DNA of 64,000 nucleotides from Nocardia brasiliensis ATCC 700358 (GTDB taxonomy: Bacteria; Actinomycetota; Actinomycetes; Mycobacteriales; Mycobacteriaceae): the NCBI RefSeq assembly GCF_000250675.2, contig NC_018681.1:8432001-8496000 (forward strand). Direction: 5' to 3'. Shown here piece by piece: positions 23,736 through 32,413 of the stretch; positions within the stretch are counted from its first letter, which is position 1, and every line of letters begins with the position of its first letter. Made by a program: the position numbers and the translations under genes. Under the pieces are notes generated by a model. The model did no database searches, was not told where the DNA came from, and saw only the letters and a list, made by a program, of their open reading frames with translations.

Positions 23736-25373
23736 GTGAGCAGCGACATCACCGCGACGGCGGCCTGGCGGAAACTGCAAGAGCATTTCGACGCGATCGC
23801 GGGGCAGCACCTGCGGGAGATCTTCGCCGACGACCCGGCCCGCGGCAGCGAGCTGACGGTCGACGTGGCAGACCTGCACATCGACTACAGCAAGCACCGC
23901 GTCACGCGGGAAACCTTGCACCTGCTGGTCGAATTGGCGCGCGAGGCGGAGGTGGCCGAGCATCGGGACGCGATGTTCGCGGGCGCGCACATCAACACCT
24001 CCGAGGATCGCGCGGTCGCTCACGTCGCCCTGCGGGTGCCGGCGGGCGAGTCCGTCGTCGTCGACGGCGCAGACGCCGGCGCCGAGGTGCACGAGGTGCT
24101 GCGGCGGATGGGCGAATTCACCGACGCGGTACGGGCGGGCGAGTGGCGCGGCGCCACCGGTGCGCGCATCGAGACCGTGGTCAATATCGGCATCGGCGGG
24201 TCGGATCTCGGGCCGGTGATGGTGTATCAGGCGCTGCGGCATTACGCCGACGCCGGTGTCGCGGCCCGGTTCGTCTCCAATGTCGACCCGGCCGACCTGG
24301 TGGCGAAGCTGGCCGGACTCGACCCCGCCACCACGCTGTTCATCGTCGCGTCCAAGACCTTCTCCACGCTGGAAACCTTGACCAACGCCACCGCGGCCCG
24401 CCGCTGGCTGGTGGCGGCCCTGGGCGAGGACGCGGTCGCCAAGCACTTCGTCGCGGTTTCGACCAATGCCGAACGGGTGGCCGAGTTCGGCATCGACACC
24501 GCCAACATGTTCGGTTTCTGGGACTGGGTCGGCGGACGCTACTCGGTGGATTCCGCGATCGGGCTCGCCGTGATGGCGGCCATCGGCAAGGAGCGTTTCG
24601 CCGAGTTCCTGGCGGGCATGCACGCCGTGGACGAGCACTTCGCACACGCGCCGCTCGACGCGAACGCGCCGGTGCTGCTCGGCCTGCTCGGCGTCTGGTA
24701 CTCGAACTTCTTCGGCGCGCAATCGCATGCGGTGCTGCCCTATTCGAACGATCTCGCACGCTTCCCGGCGTACCTGCAGCAGCTCACGATGGAGTCGAAC
24801 GGCAAGTCGGTGCGAGCCGACGGTACGCCGGTCAGTACCGCCACCGGCGAAATCTTCTGGGGCGAGCCGGGAACCAACGGACAGCACGCGTTCTATCAAC
24901 TGCTGCACCAGGGCACGCGTCTGGTACCGGCGGATTTCATCGGATTCGCCCGTCCCACCGACGATCTGCCCACCCGGGACGGCACCGGCAGCATGCACGA
25001 CATCTTGATGAGCAACCTGTTCGCGCAGACCAAGGTGCTCGCGTTCGGCAAGACCGCCGAGGAGATCGCGGCCGCGGGCACCGACCCGAAAGTGGTGCCG
25101 CACAAGGTGATGCCTGGCAACCGGCCGAGCACCACCATCCTCGCCGCGCAGCTGACGCCGTCGGTGGTCGGCCAGTTGATCGCGCTGTACGAGCATCAGG
25201 TGTTCGTGGCGGGCGCCATCTGGGGCATCGACAGCTTCGACCAGTGGGGCGTCGAGCTCGGCAAGCAGCAGGCGCTCGAGCTGGCGCCCCTGCTCAGCTC
25301 ACCGGAAGAGCCCGCACCGCAAGGAGATTCGTCGACCGACGCACTCATCCGGTGGTACCGCGACCAGAAATAG
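23736..25373 (+). CDS. pgi: Glucose-6-phosphate isomerase
   Basis: A 545-residue glycolytic/gluconeogenic enzyme interconverting glucose-6-phosphate and fructose-6-phosphate. It has the sugar-phosphate-binding NIGIGGSDLGPVM, SKTFSTLETLTNA, FWDWVGGRYS, the signature GEPGTNGQHAFYQLLHQG, and the C-terminal DQWGVELGK with the active-site Lys. Starts with GTG. It is divergent from the aldehyde dehydrogenase and runs convergently into the kinase gene, only 7 nt between stops. Confidence 0.97.
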   Translation: MSSDITATAAWRKLQEHFDAIAGQHLREIFADDPARGSELTVDVADLHIDYSKHRVTRETLHLLVELAREAEVAEHRDAMFAGAHINTSEDRAVAHVALRVPAGESVVVDGADAGAEVHEVLRRMGEFTDAVRAGEWRGATGARIETVVNIGIGGSDLGPVMVYQALRHYADAGVAARFVSNVDPADLVAKLAGLDPATTLFIVASKTFSTLETLTNATAARRWLVAALGEDAVAKHFVAVSTNAERVAEFGIDTANMFGFWDWVGGRYSVDSAIGLAVMAAIGKERFAEFLAGMHAVDEHFAHAPLDANAPVLLGLLGVWYSNFFGAQSHAVLPYSNDLARFPAYLQQLTMESNGKSVRADGTPVSTATGEIFWGEPGTNGQHAFYQLLHQGTRLVPADFIGFARPTDDLPTRDGTGSMHDILMSNLFAQTKVLAFGKTAEEIAAAGTDPKVVPHKVMPGNRPSTTILAAQLTPSVVGQLIALYEHQVFVAGAIWGIDSFDQWGVELGKQQALELAPLLSSPEEPAPQGDSSTDALIRWYRDQK

Positions 25374-25380
25374 CCGCGCA

Positions 25381-26049
25381 TCAGCGCTCGTAGTGCCTGC
25401 CGCGCTGGTAGAGCACGAGATCGGCGCGCGACCTTGTGGCCGCGATGAGATCGGCGTTGCGCAGGTCGCTCTCGCGCACCTTGACCCCGGCCGCCGCCGG
25501 GGTGCGGCCGCCGTGCACGTGCCGGTCCAGCAGCCGTTGTTCCAGCACGTCTCGCGGGGCGTCGAGGTACCAGCATTCGTCGAGCAGCAGGCGGACCGCC
25601 GACCACTGCCGGTCCGCGACATCGTCGAGCAGCAGGTAGTTGCCCTCGACGATCGCGATGGTCTGCCGGTCGAACACGATGCCCGCCGGCGTCGGGTCGT
25701 CCAGGGTGCGGTCGAAGACCGGCCACGGCACCGCCGTGCCGACACGGGTATCCCGCAGCAGCCGCAGGTTCGCGAGGAAACCCGCCGTATCGAAGGTGTC
25801 CGGTTCGCCTTTGCGCGCAAGGCTTTCCGTGGCCCGCAGGACGGCGTTGGTCCGGTGATAGCCGTCCATCGGCGCGATCTCGGCGATCGGGGCCGCGGCC
25901 TCGTCGTTCAGCGCGTCGCGCAACGTCACCGACAGGGTGGACTTTCCCGCCCCCGGCGGACCCGCGATGCCCAGCAGATATCGGCCGTCGCGACCGGCGG
26001 CGTGCGCGCGCACCCGTTCGGCGAGCGCCGACAGCGATGGATTGTCCAC
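25381..26049 (-). CDS. Nucleoside/pantothenate-kinase-like P-loop kinase
   Basis: A 222-residue P-loop kinase of the uridine kinase / phosphoribulokinase / FrcK group. Walker A is GIAGPPGAGKST at about 27-38. MDGYHRTNAVL is the substrate Asp-Tyr-His block, PVFDRTLDDP follows, and IVEGNYLLLDD is the Walker B-like segment. The C-terminal part has RHVHGGRTPAAAGVKVRESDLRNADLI, as in fructose or nucleoside kinases annotated next to sugar transporters. The exact phosphate acceptor cannot be read from the sequence. Starts with an ATG at 26049 that yields a complete N-terminal helix. Confidence 0.8.
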   Translation of the reverse strand: MDNPSLSALAERVRAHAAGRDGRYLLGIAGPPGAGKSTLSVTLRDALNDEAAAPIAEIAPMDGYHRTNAVLRATESLARKGEPDTFDTAGFLANLRLLRDTRVGTAVPWPVFDRTLDDPTPAGIVFDRQTIAIVEGNYLLLDDVADRQWSAVRLLLDECWYLDAPRDVLEQRLLDRHVHGGRTPAAAGVKVRESDLRNADLIAATRSRADLVLYQRGRHYER

Positions 26050-26073
26050 CGTCGCACCCTACCGAGCACAAAA

Positions 26074-26112
26074 GGACGTCTCACCGAGCCTGTGGCGCTC
26101 GGTGAGACGTCC
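26074..26112 (-). terminator. Intrinsic terminator of the M4 protease gene
   Basis: A perfect 16-bp stem, GGACGTCTCACCGAGC / GCTCGGTGAGACGTCC, with a 7-nt loop is followed on the minus strand by TTTT. It lies 20 nt after the protease stop. Confidence 0.9.
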
Positions 26113-26132
26113 GTTCAACCGGTGATGGTTGG

Positions 26133-27815
26133 TTAGGTGCGAGCCTGCTGCTGCGGCAGCTTGGTCGCCTTGGTGGCGTTGGCCACCTGCACGCAGTCGG
26201 CGGCCGTGGTGCCGGCCGTCTGGTTGCGCACGTTGGTGTTGCACGCGGTCTTCAACGCGGTGGACAGCGCCGCGTAGTTGGAGTTCGACGACAGGAGCGT
26301 CTGCGTCGTCCAGTACAGCGCCGCGGTCTTCGCGATGCCGATCGCGGTGACGGTCACGCCGTTGAGGCTGCCGCCGTCGACCATGATCTGCGCGGTCTTG
26401 TTGCCGACGCCGCTGTTGATGTGCACGCCGCCGTTGTCACCGGTGCCGGTGTACCAGTACCGGCCGCGGTAGGTGTCGGGATCCTGGTAGGCGTTGGGGT
26501 TCTGCATGTCCCGGATCACGCCGATCGAGCTGCAGGCGCCGAGCTTCCAGCGGTTGGCCGGGGTGTTGCACGGGTTGCTGGTGTTCACCAGGAAGGTGAG
26601 CTCGCCGAAGACGTCGGACATGGACTCGTTGATCGCGCCCGGCTCGTTGCGGTAGACGAGGCCGTTGGTGTGCTGGGTCACGCCGTGCGTGAGCTCGTGC
26701 GCGGTGATGTCCTCGGTGGTCAGACCCGAACCGTAGGCCATGTAGCTGCCGGACCAGAAGGCGTTCTGGTAGGGGCATGCGGTGGTGGTGCACAGCCGCA
26801 CGGTGGCGCGCAGCGCCTTGCCCTTGCCGTCACCGGTGTCGGAGCCGATCAGGTTGGTCAGGTTCGGCACCTTGGTGTACTGAGCGTAGAACCGCTCGGT
26901 GTTGCCCAGGTAGTCGTAGATCTTGTCGACATCCTGAATACCCGTGGGGCCCTGGCCCTCCGAGCGAGTCGAGCGCAGGCTACCGGTGCCGCAGCCGGCC
27001 CGGTTGGGATCGATGCGCCGGTTCGCGTTGTCACACACGACGCGGTTGAGGTGCTTGGTCTCGCTCCAGCTGTCGAGCACCTTGCCGGTGTTGTTCGCGT
27101 CGACGAACACCACCCACGTCGCGGGCTCGCCCTTCTTCTCCGCACTGACACCGGTGATATCGACCTTGAACGCCGGGACGGCCACGCTCTGCGCGTCCTC
27201 TTTGGCGGCCAGCTTCGCGTCGTACCAGTACGCCTTGGTCTCGGTGACCGACAGCTGGTCCGGCGCCGCCTTGCTCTCCGCGGCGACCTTCTTCAGCGCG
27301 GTCTGCTGGACCTGGGACGTCGGCGTCGTGCCGGCGAATTTGCCCTCGGACTTCTTCGACAGCGCGCCGGTCACCGAGATCAGCGACCCGTTCGCGGTCA
27401 GCGACTGCGCCGCGGACGCGCCGAACACCGGTACCTTGTCGATCTCCTGCCGCAGCCTGACGGTGGACCCCTCACCAACCGGGAACACCGACTCCACGAC
27501 GAGATCGCCTGCGCTGTCACCGTTTCCGGCCAGCGCCTTTTCGACACCCTGGGCATGCGCCTGGGCCGCGGCCGGAGCCTCGGCGGGCGTTCCCTGCGGC
27601 GCCGCGAGCGGCTCCTTGGGCACCACGAGCTGGACCGCGCCCTGCTGGTCGACGGTCACCTCTTTCGGCACCGCGGACAGGTCGGAGCTCGTAGGCGCCG
27701 ACGGGCTCGAAGGCGGTTGCGCGTACACGGCCGGACCGGACGCGAACACCATTGCCCCAGTAGCGATTAAAGCGAAGGCGGCATATCGCCCCGCTCGTTT
27801 TTGTGTGGGTTTCAT
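26133..27815 (-). CDS. Secreted M4 (thermolysin-family) neutral metalloprotease
   Basis: A 560-residue pre-pro-enzyme. The signal peptide spans residues 1-32 (AAFALIATGAMVFASGPAVYA). A FTP/PepSY-like propeptide of about 200 residues follows, then the catalytic domain with HELTH at 373-377, the third zinc ligand Glu397 in GAINESMSD (20 residues after His377, as in thermolysin), and the transition-state His465 in DNGGVHINSGVGNKTA. All catalytic residues are present. Paired cysteines (for example LCTTTACPY, NPCNTPANRWKLGAC) suggest disulfides in the mature enzyme. I chose ATG 27815 because it begins the signal peptide; the frame is open 29 codons upstream without signal features. Confidence 0.93.
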   Translation of the reverse strand: MKPTQKRAGRYAAFALIATGAMVFASGPAVYAQPPSSPSAPTSSDLSAVPKEVTVDQQGAVQLVVPKEPLAAPQGTPAEAPAAAQAHAQGVEKALAGNGDSAGDLVVESVFPVGEGSTVRLRQEIDKVPVFGASAAQSLTANGSLISVTGALSKKSEGKFAGTTPTSQVQQTALKKVAAESKAAPDQLSVTETKAYWYDAKLAAKEDAQSVAVPAFKVDITGVSAEKKGEPATWVVFVDANNTGKVLDSWSETKHLNRVVCDNANRRIDPNRAGCGTGSLRSTRSEGQGPTGIQDVDKIYDYLGNTERFYAQYTKVPNLTNLIGSDTGDGKGKALRATVRLCTTTACPYQNAFWSGSYMAYGSGLTTEDITAHELTHGVTQHTNGLVYRNEPGAINESMSDVFGELTFLVNTSNPCNTPANRWKLGACSSIGVIRDMQNPNAYQDPDTYRGRYWYTGTGDNGGVHINSGVGNKTAQIMVDGGSLNGVTVTAIGIAKTAALYWTTQTLLSSNSNYAALSTALKTACNTNVRNQTAGTTAADCVQVANATKATKLPQQQART

Positions 27816-28078
27816 GACCAAGTAGAACCACATTCGAGCGGTCAACTCGACTGGAGAGCAAACTGGGGAAACGGACAGCGGAGCCGAAATACGTCCCGGC
27901 AACCGTCCAGCTCAGCCCGGCAAATACGCTGTATCAAGATCTTTCGACGACGTCGTTGATCGAGTTACCAGCGACCCACTGGGCTATATCCAAGATCTCC
28001 AAATTCATTAGCCCGAAACATGTTTGCAACACCGACAGACGAATTACGCAGCGGCCGAATTGTTTTCCAGCGTATAGA

Positions 28079-29698
28079 TCAGAGCAACGCCCGCTCGATG
28101 ATGGCGCCGGTGTCCACCCCGGTCGGCAGGGTGCCGAAGGCGATACCCCAGTCGTCGCCGAGCCGGGTGGCGCAGAAGGCATCGGCAACCGCGGGGTGAC
28201 CGTGCCGGACCAGCTGCGCGCCCTGCAGTACGAGCGCCATCAACTCGACGATGCGCCGGGCGCGGTACTCGATGTCGCCGAGGTCGGCGAGTTCCTTGCC
28301 CACCCGGCTGATCGCGTCGTCCAGCCGCGGGTTCTCGCCCCGCGCCTGCGACACCTCGTTGAAGAACGCTTCGACGGTCTCCGGCTGACGGCCCATGGCG
28401 CGCAACGCATCCAGTGCGGCGACATTGCCGGACCCTTCCCAGATCGACATGAGCGGCGCCTCGCGATACAGCCGGGGCATGCCCGACTCCTCGGCGTAGC
28501 CGTTGCCGCCGAAGCATTCCAGCGCCTCCGCGGCGTGTGCCGGCGCCCGCTTGCACACCCAGTACTTGGTGACCGCCAACGCGATGCGGCGCAGCGCCGC
28601 TTCGGCCGGATCGGTCGTCGCCCGGTCGGTGGCCCCGGCCAGGCGCATCATCACGGTGGTCGCCGCGTCGGACTCGATCACCAAGTCGGCCAGCACGTTT
28701 CGCATGGCCGGCTGGTCGATCAGCTTGGCGCCGAACGCTTCCCGATGCCTGGCGTGATGCGCGGCGAAGACCGCGCCGGTGCGCATGCCGGTGGCCGAAC
28801 CGATCACGCAGTCCAGACGGGTCATGTTCACCATCTCGATGATGGTCTTGACCCCTGCACCCTCCGCGCCGACCAGCCAGCCGGTGGCGTTCTCGTATTC
28901 GATCTCCGAGGACGCGTTCGACTTGTTGCCGAGTTTGTCCTTGAGCCGCTGGATGCGGATGGGGTTACGGGTGCCGTCCGGCAACACCCTGGTCAGCAGG
29001 AAACAGGACAGCCCGCCGGGCGCCTGGGCCAGCGTGAGGAACATATCCGACATCGGGGCGGAGGTGAACCACTTGTGCCCGACGATCCGGTACGAGCCGT
29101 CCGGTTGCGGTGTCGCGGTGGTGGTGTTGGCGCGCACATCCGAGCCGCCCTGCTTCTCGGTCATCGACATGCCCGCGATGAGCCCGGCCTTGCCCGACGG
29201 TTCCCGCAGACCGAAGTCGTAGACCCGGGAGCCGAGCAGCGGTTCGAATTTCGCGGACAGCTCCGCGTTGTGCCGCAGTGCAGGCACCACCGCGTAGGTC
29301 ATCGAGATCGGGCACATGTGCCCGGCCTCGGCAGCACCCCAGGTGTAGAACTTCGCGGCACGGGCGACGTGCGCGCCGGGGCGCTCGTCCAACCAGGGCG
29401 CGCCGTGCAAGCCGTGCGACACAGCGACATTCATCAGGTCGTGCCAGTGCGGATGGAACTCCACCTCGTCGACGCGATGGCCGTACCGATCGTGGGTGTG
29501 CAGCACCGGCGGGTACTCGTTGGCCAGCCGCCCCCACTCCTGCGCCGCGGAACCGCCTGCGAGTGCGCCGAGTTCACGCACCTCGGGCTCGGCCCAGCCC
29601 GCACCTTCCCGATGCAGGCCCTCGAGCAGGGCCGGGTTCCGCGAGACATCGAACGGCGCGATGTCGGGCACCTGATTGAACACGTCATGCGTCTGCAT
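28079..29698 (-). CDS. AidB-like acyl-CoA dehydrogenase
   Basis: A 539-residue flavoprotein of the AidB branch of the acyl-CoA dehydrogenases; E. coli AidB has 541. Visible are THDVFNQVPD at the N-terminus, AGHMCPISMTYAVVP, MSMTEKQGGSDVRANTT (FAD-contact block), DGSYRIVGHKWFTSAPMSD, and near the C-terminus ALECFGGNGYAEESGMPRLYREAPL. E. coli AidB binds DNA and takes part in the adaptive response to alkylation; actinobacterial relatives are also annotated in fatty-acid metabolism. The ATG at 29698 has AGGAG 6 nt upstream and overlaps the stop of the preceding TetR gene by 14 nt, so regulator and enzyme are co-translated. Confidence 0.88.
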   Translation of the reverse strand: MQTHDVFNQVPDIAPFDVSRNPALLEGLHREGAGWAEPEVRELGALAGGSAAQEWGRLANEYPPVLHTHDRYGHRVDEVEFHPHWHDLMNVAVSHGLHGAPWLDERPGAHVARAAKFYTWGAAEAGHMCPISMTYAVVPALRHNAELSAKFEPLLGSRVYDFGLREPSGKAGLIAGMSMTEKQGGSDVRANTTTATPQPDGSYRIVGHKWFTSAPMSDMFLTLAQAPGGLSCFLLTRVLPDGTRNPIRIQRLKDKLGNKSNASSEIEYENATGWLVGAEGAGVKTIIEMVNMTRLDCVIGSATGMRTGAVFAAHHARHREAFGAKLIDQPAMRNVLADLVIESDAATTVMMRLAGATDRATTDPAEAALRRIALAVTKYWVCKRAPAHAAEALECFGGNGYAEESGMPRLYREAPLMSIWEGSGNVAALDALRAMGRQPETVEAFFNEVSQARGENPRLDDAISRVGKELADLGDIEYRARRIVELMALVLQGAQLVRHGHPAVADAFCATRLGDDWGIAFGTLPTGVDTGAIIERALL

Positions 29699-30359
29699 CG
29701 GATACTCCTGATTCCAGCCGAGCGACCGGTGCGCTCGATGCCCCGGGCACACCGAGTGCGCGCAGGGCGAAGACAATGAGTTCGGGGACAACGGATTCCG
29801 CATGCGGCGCGGCGGCCAACGGACCGACCAGCACCTCGCCGATCGCACCGACCAGCGCGGCCGCACTGGTCCGCGCGTCCTGAGCGGGCAGTTCCCCGCT
29901 CGAAACGCCCTCCGCCACCGCCGATTCGAAGGCCTCGGCGAACGCGCGGCGGAAGTGCAGCCGCTCGGTGTCGACCACGGTGTCCACCGGCTCGACGAGC
30001 AGCACGTAGGCGAGTTTCGGGTTCTTCAGCGCGCGTCCGGCGAAGGTCTCCACGGCGGCACTCACCCGCTCCACGGCGGTGCCGCCCGCGCTGGCCGCGG
30101 CGACCGCAGCGACCTCCCAGGCAACCACTCGCCGGAAGACGGCGCTGACCAGTTCCGCCTTGCCCGCGAAGTGTTTGTAGACGGTGCCGGTGGCCACGCC
30201 GGCTTCGGCCGCGACCGCCGCCATCGACAACCCGGCATAGCCCGCCCGGGACAGGACGGTGGTCGCGGCCTGCACGATCAGGCCCGCCTGCGCGTCCAGG
30301 CGGGCCTGCACGGCTGGGGTTCTGCGGTAGGCCACGCAAGAAGTGAACCATAAATTCAT
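29685..30359 (-). CDS. TetR/AcrR-family regulator of the acyl-CoA dehydrogenase/crotonase locus
   Basis: A 224-residue repressor-type protein. The N-terminal helix-turn-helix is ILQAATTVLSRAGYAGLSMAAVAAEAGVATGTVYKHFAGKAEL-like; I read AGVATGTVYKHF as the recognition helix. The all-helical ligand domain is Ala/Val-rich. It is co-translated with the AidB-like gene and divergent from the crotonase gene; only about 30-40 nt separate the two starts, so it probably represses both directions. Start choice is uncertain: ATG 30359 or the GTG ten codons further on. Confidence 0.85.
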   Translation of the reverse strand: MNLWFTSCVAYRRTPAVQARLDAQAGLIVQAATTVLSRAGYAGLSMAAVAAEAGVATGTVYKHFAGKAELVSAVFRRVVAWEVAAVAAASAGGTAVERVSAAVETFAGRALKNPKLAYVLLVEPVDTVVDTERLHFRRAFAEAFESAVAEGVSSGELPAQDARTSAAALVGAIGEVLVGPLAAAPHAESVVPELIVFALRALGVPGASSAPVARLESGVSDADA

Positions 30360-30388
30360 TTCTTGCCACAAGGGCGGTTTTACGGCGT

Positions 30389-31162
30389 ATGGTCGGGGTC
30401 GTGAACGTACGAATCGAGCGCAACGGCGCGGTGACCACGGTGATCCTGCACCGGCCCGAGGCACGCAACGCGGTCGACGGCCCGACCGCCGCCGCCCTGG
30501 CCGACGCCTTCCGCGAATTCGACGCCGATCCCGACGCCGCGGTGGCCGTGCTGTGGGGCGACGGCGGCACCTTCTGCGCGGGCGCGGACCTCAAGGGCCT
30601 CGGCACCGAACGGTCCAATCAGGTCACCGAGGACGGCGACGGCCCGATGGGGCCGACCCGGATGCGCCTGTCCAAGCCGGTGATCGCCGCGGTCTCCGGC
30701 TACGCGGTCGCGGGCGGTCTGGAACTCGCGCTGTGGTGCGATCTGCGGGTCGCCGAGCAGGACAGCACCTTCGGCGTGTTCTGCCGCCGCTGGGGCGTGC
30801 CGCTGATCGACGGCGGCACCCTGCGCCTGCCCCGCATCATCGGCACCGGACGCGCGATGGACCTGGTGCTCACCGGCCGTCCCGTGGACGCCGCCGAGGC
30901 CCTGCAGATCGGGCTGGTCAACCGGGTTGTCCCGACCGGCGAAGCCCGCAGTGCCGCAGAACAACTGGCCGCCGAACTCGCCGCCCTGCCGCAGGCGTGC
31001 CTGCGCTCGGACCGGTTGTCGCTGCTCGAGCAGGACGGCATGGACGAAGCGGCCGCGCTACGCAACGAACTTCGGCACGGCATGACCGCGCTCGCCAACG
31101 GCGCCCTCGACGGAGCCCAGCGCTTCGCCTCCGGCGCGGGCAGGCACGGCACGAAAGCGTGA
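30389..31162 (+). CDS. Crotonase (enoyl-CoA hydratase/isomerase) family protein
   Basis: A 257-residue crotonase fold: the oxyanion-hole block GTFCAGADLKGLG, AVSGYAVAGGLELALWCDLRV and GTLRLPRIIGTGRAMDLVLTG. The Glu of GGLELAL matches Glu144 of rat mitochondrial enoyl-CoA hydratase. The second catalytic Glu (Glu164 region, FGQPE) is replaced, here FGVFCRRWGVPL. Simple hydration is therefore unlikely and an isomerase or other crotonase chemistry is more likely. A GTG at 30401 is an alternative start that gives the usual N-terminus. The stop overlaps the next gene as GTGA. Confidence 0.85.
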   Translation: MVGVVNVRIERNGAVTTVILHRPEARNAVDGPTAAALADAFREFDADPDAAVAVLWGDGGTFCAGADLKGLGTERSNQVTEDGDGPMGPTRMRLSKPVIAAVSGYAVAGGLELALWCDLRVAEQDSTFGVFCRRWGVPLIDGGTLRLPRIIGTGRAMDLVLTGRPVDAAEALQIGLVNRVVPTGEARSAAEQLAAELAALPQACLRSDRLSLLEQDGMDEAAALRNELRHGMTALANGALDGAQRFASGAGRHGTKA

Positions 31163-32406
31163 GCGCCCCCGGCAGGCTGAGCGTCGTCGACGAGATCTTC
31201 CTCCGGACCCACCGCGGACTGGGCACTCCCATTGCGCTGCAAGGTTTGTGGCGCACGGCCGATCGGATCGAGGCCGAGTTGCTCCGGCGGATCCACGCGA
31301 CGCTGCGCACCGGCCCGTTGGGGCGCAGGGTCGTTCGTCCCCGCGTGCCCGGAGCGCGCCGGGCCTGGCAGGCCAATACCCGCGCGCACCCGCTGGCGTG
31401 GCACGAACAGCCGATCTCCTGCGCCGCGCTGTTCCCGTGGGCCGACGCCCAGGGCGCCGACCTCGATCCCGAGACCGGACCCGGCTGGCGGCTGTCCGCG
31501 ACCGCACTTACCGACGGGGGTTCCGTTGTCGCCCTGACCTGCTCGCACGCGCTCGCCGACGGTCGCGCGCTGGCGCTCGCGGTGGATGACGCGCTGGGCG
31601 GCACGGAGCTGCACGCCGGAGCGCCGGTGCCCGGATCGGACTGGGCCGATGCCGGGCGGCAGTGGTCCACCGTCGTACGCGGCACCGTGCGGGCGTTGCG
31701 GGGTGGCATCCCCGCGCGCCCACCCGCCGCCCCCGACCGCGTCGACGCACCGTCCGGCGATGCCGCCGTACACAGCGCGGTCCTTCAGTGCTCCGTGGCC
31801 GATTGGGATCGAGCCGCCATGGCGCACGGCGGCACCACCAACAGCGTGTTCATCTGGTTGATCGCGAATACGCTGTGGGCCTGTGGTTTTCCCGCCGCGG
31901 TGATCGAGGCCAGCCTGCCGGTCGACACCCGTGACGAACCCCGGGTGGACAACGACCTCGCCATGACCGCCATCGACGTACATCGCACCGACACCCCCGC
32001 CTCGATCCGCGCGCAGGCCCGCGCCGCGTACGAGCGCCGCATGTCGAGCCCCGGCGGCATGCCCGAGGAACTGCTCCAGGTCATCCCGGATCGCTGGGCG
32101 TACGCGTTGTCCAAGGGTGCGGGAGAGCGAGACATCCTGTGCTCCAACATCGGAACGCTGCCCGCCACGCTCACCGCATTGGGCACGCACCGCTGCACCG
32201 GCGTCGCTGCGCGGGCCATCCACCCCGGCCTGACCGCCGGGCAGTTACCGCGAACCCGGCTGTCCGGCTACCTGTGCCGCATCGCCGATGACTACGTGGT
32301 GGCCTTGGTCGGCCTCGACCCGGCACGTATCGAATCCGACAGTGCTCTAACCGATCTGGCGTCGCAGACCGCGGCGACCATCGACCTGCCGGTGCGAGCG
32401 TGGTGA
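31159..32406 (+). CDS. Condensation/PapA-like acyltransferase with HxxxD motif
   Basis: A 415-residue protein of the CoA-dependent acyltransferase fold. The catalytic motif appears as SHALADG (His-x3-Asp) at about residue 130, preceded by ALTCSH. The C-terminal half contains SLPVDTRDEPRVDNDLAM and DILCSNIGTLPATL, which recall the DFGWG-equivalent and floor-loop regions of WS/DGAT and PapA enzymes. It probably acylates an alcohol or amine with an acyl-CoA donor. The GTG start at 31159 overlaps the crotonase stop by 4 nt, so a shared pathway is likely: acyl-CoA preparation, then transfer. Substrate unknown. Confidence 0.75.
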   Translation: MSAPGRLSVVDEIFLRTHRGLGTPIALQGLWRTADRIEAELLRRIHATLRTGPLGRRVVRPRVPGARRAWQANTRAHPLAWHEQPISCAALFPWADAQGADLDPETGPGWRLSATALTDGGSVVALTCSHALADGRALALAVDDALGGTELHAGAPVPGSDWADAGRQWSTVVRGTVRALRGGIPARPPAAPDRVDAPSGDAAVHSAVLQCSVADWDRAAMAHGGTTNSVFIWLIANTLWACGFPAAVIEASLPVDTRDEPRVDNDLAMTAIDVHRTDTPASIRAQARAAYERRMSSPGGMPEELLQVIPDRWAYALSKGAGERDILCSNIGTLPATLTALGTHRCTGVAARAIHPGLTAGQLPRTRLSGYLCRIADDYVVALVGLDPARIESDSALTDLASQTAATIDLPVRAW

Positions 32407-32413
32407 TCGGCAC

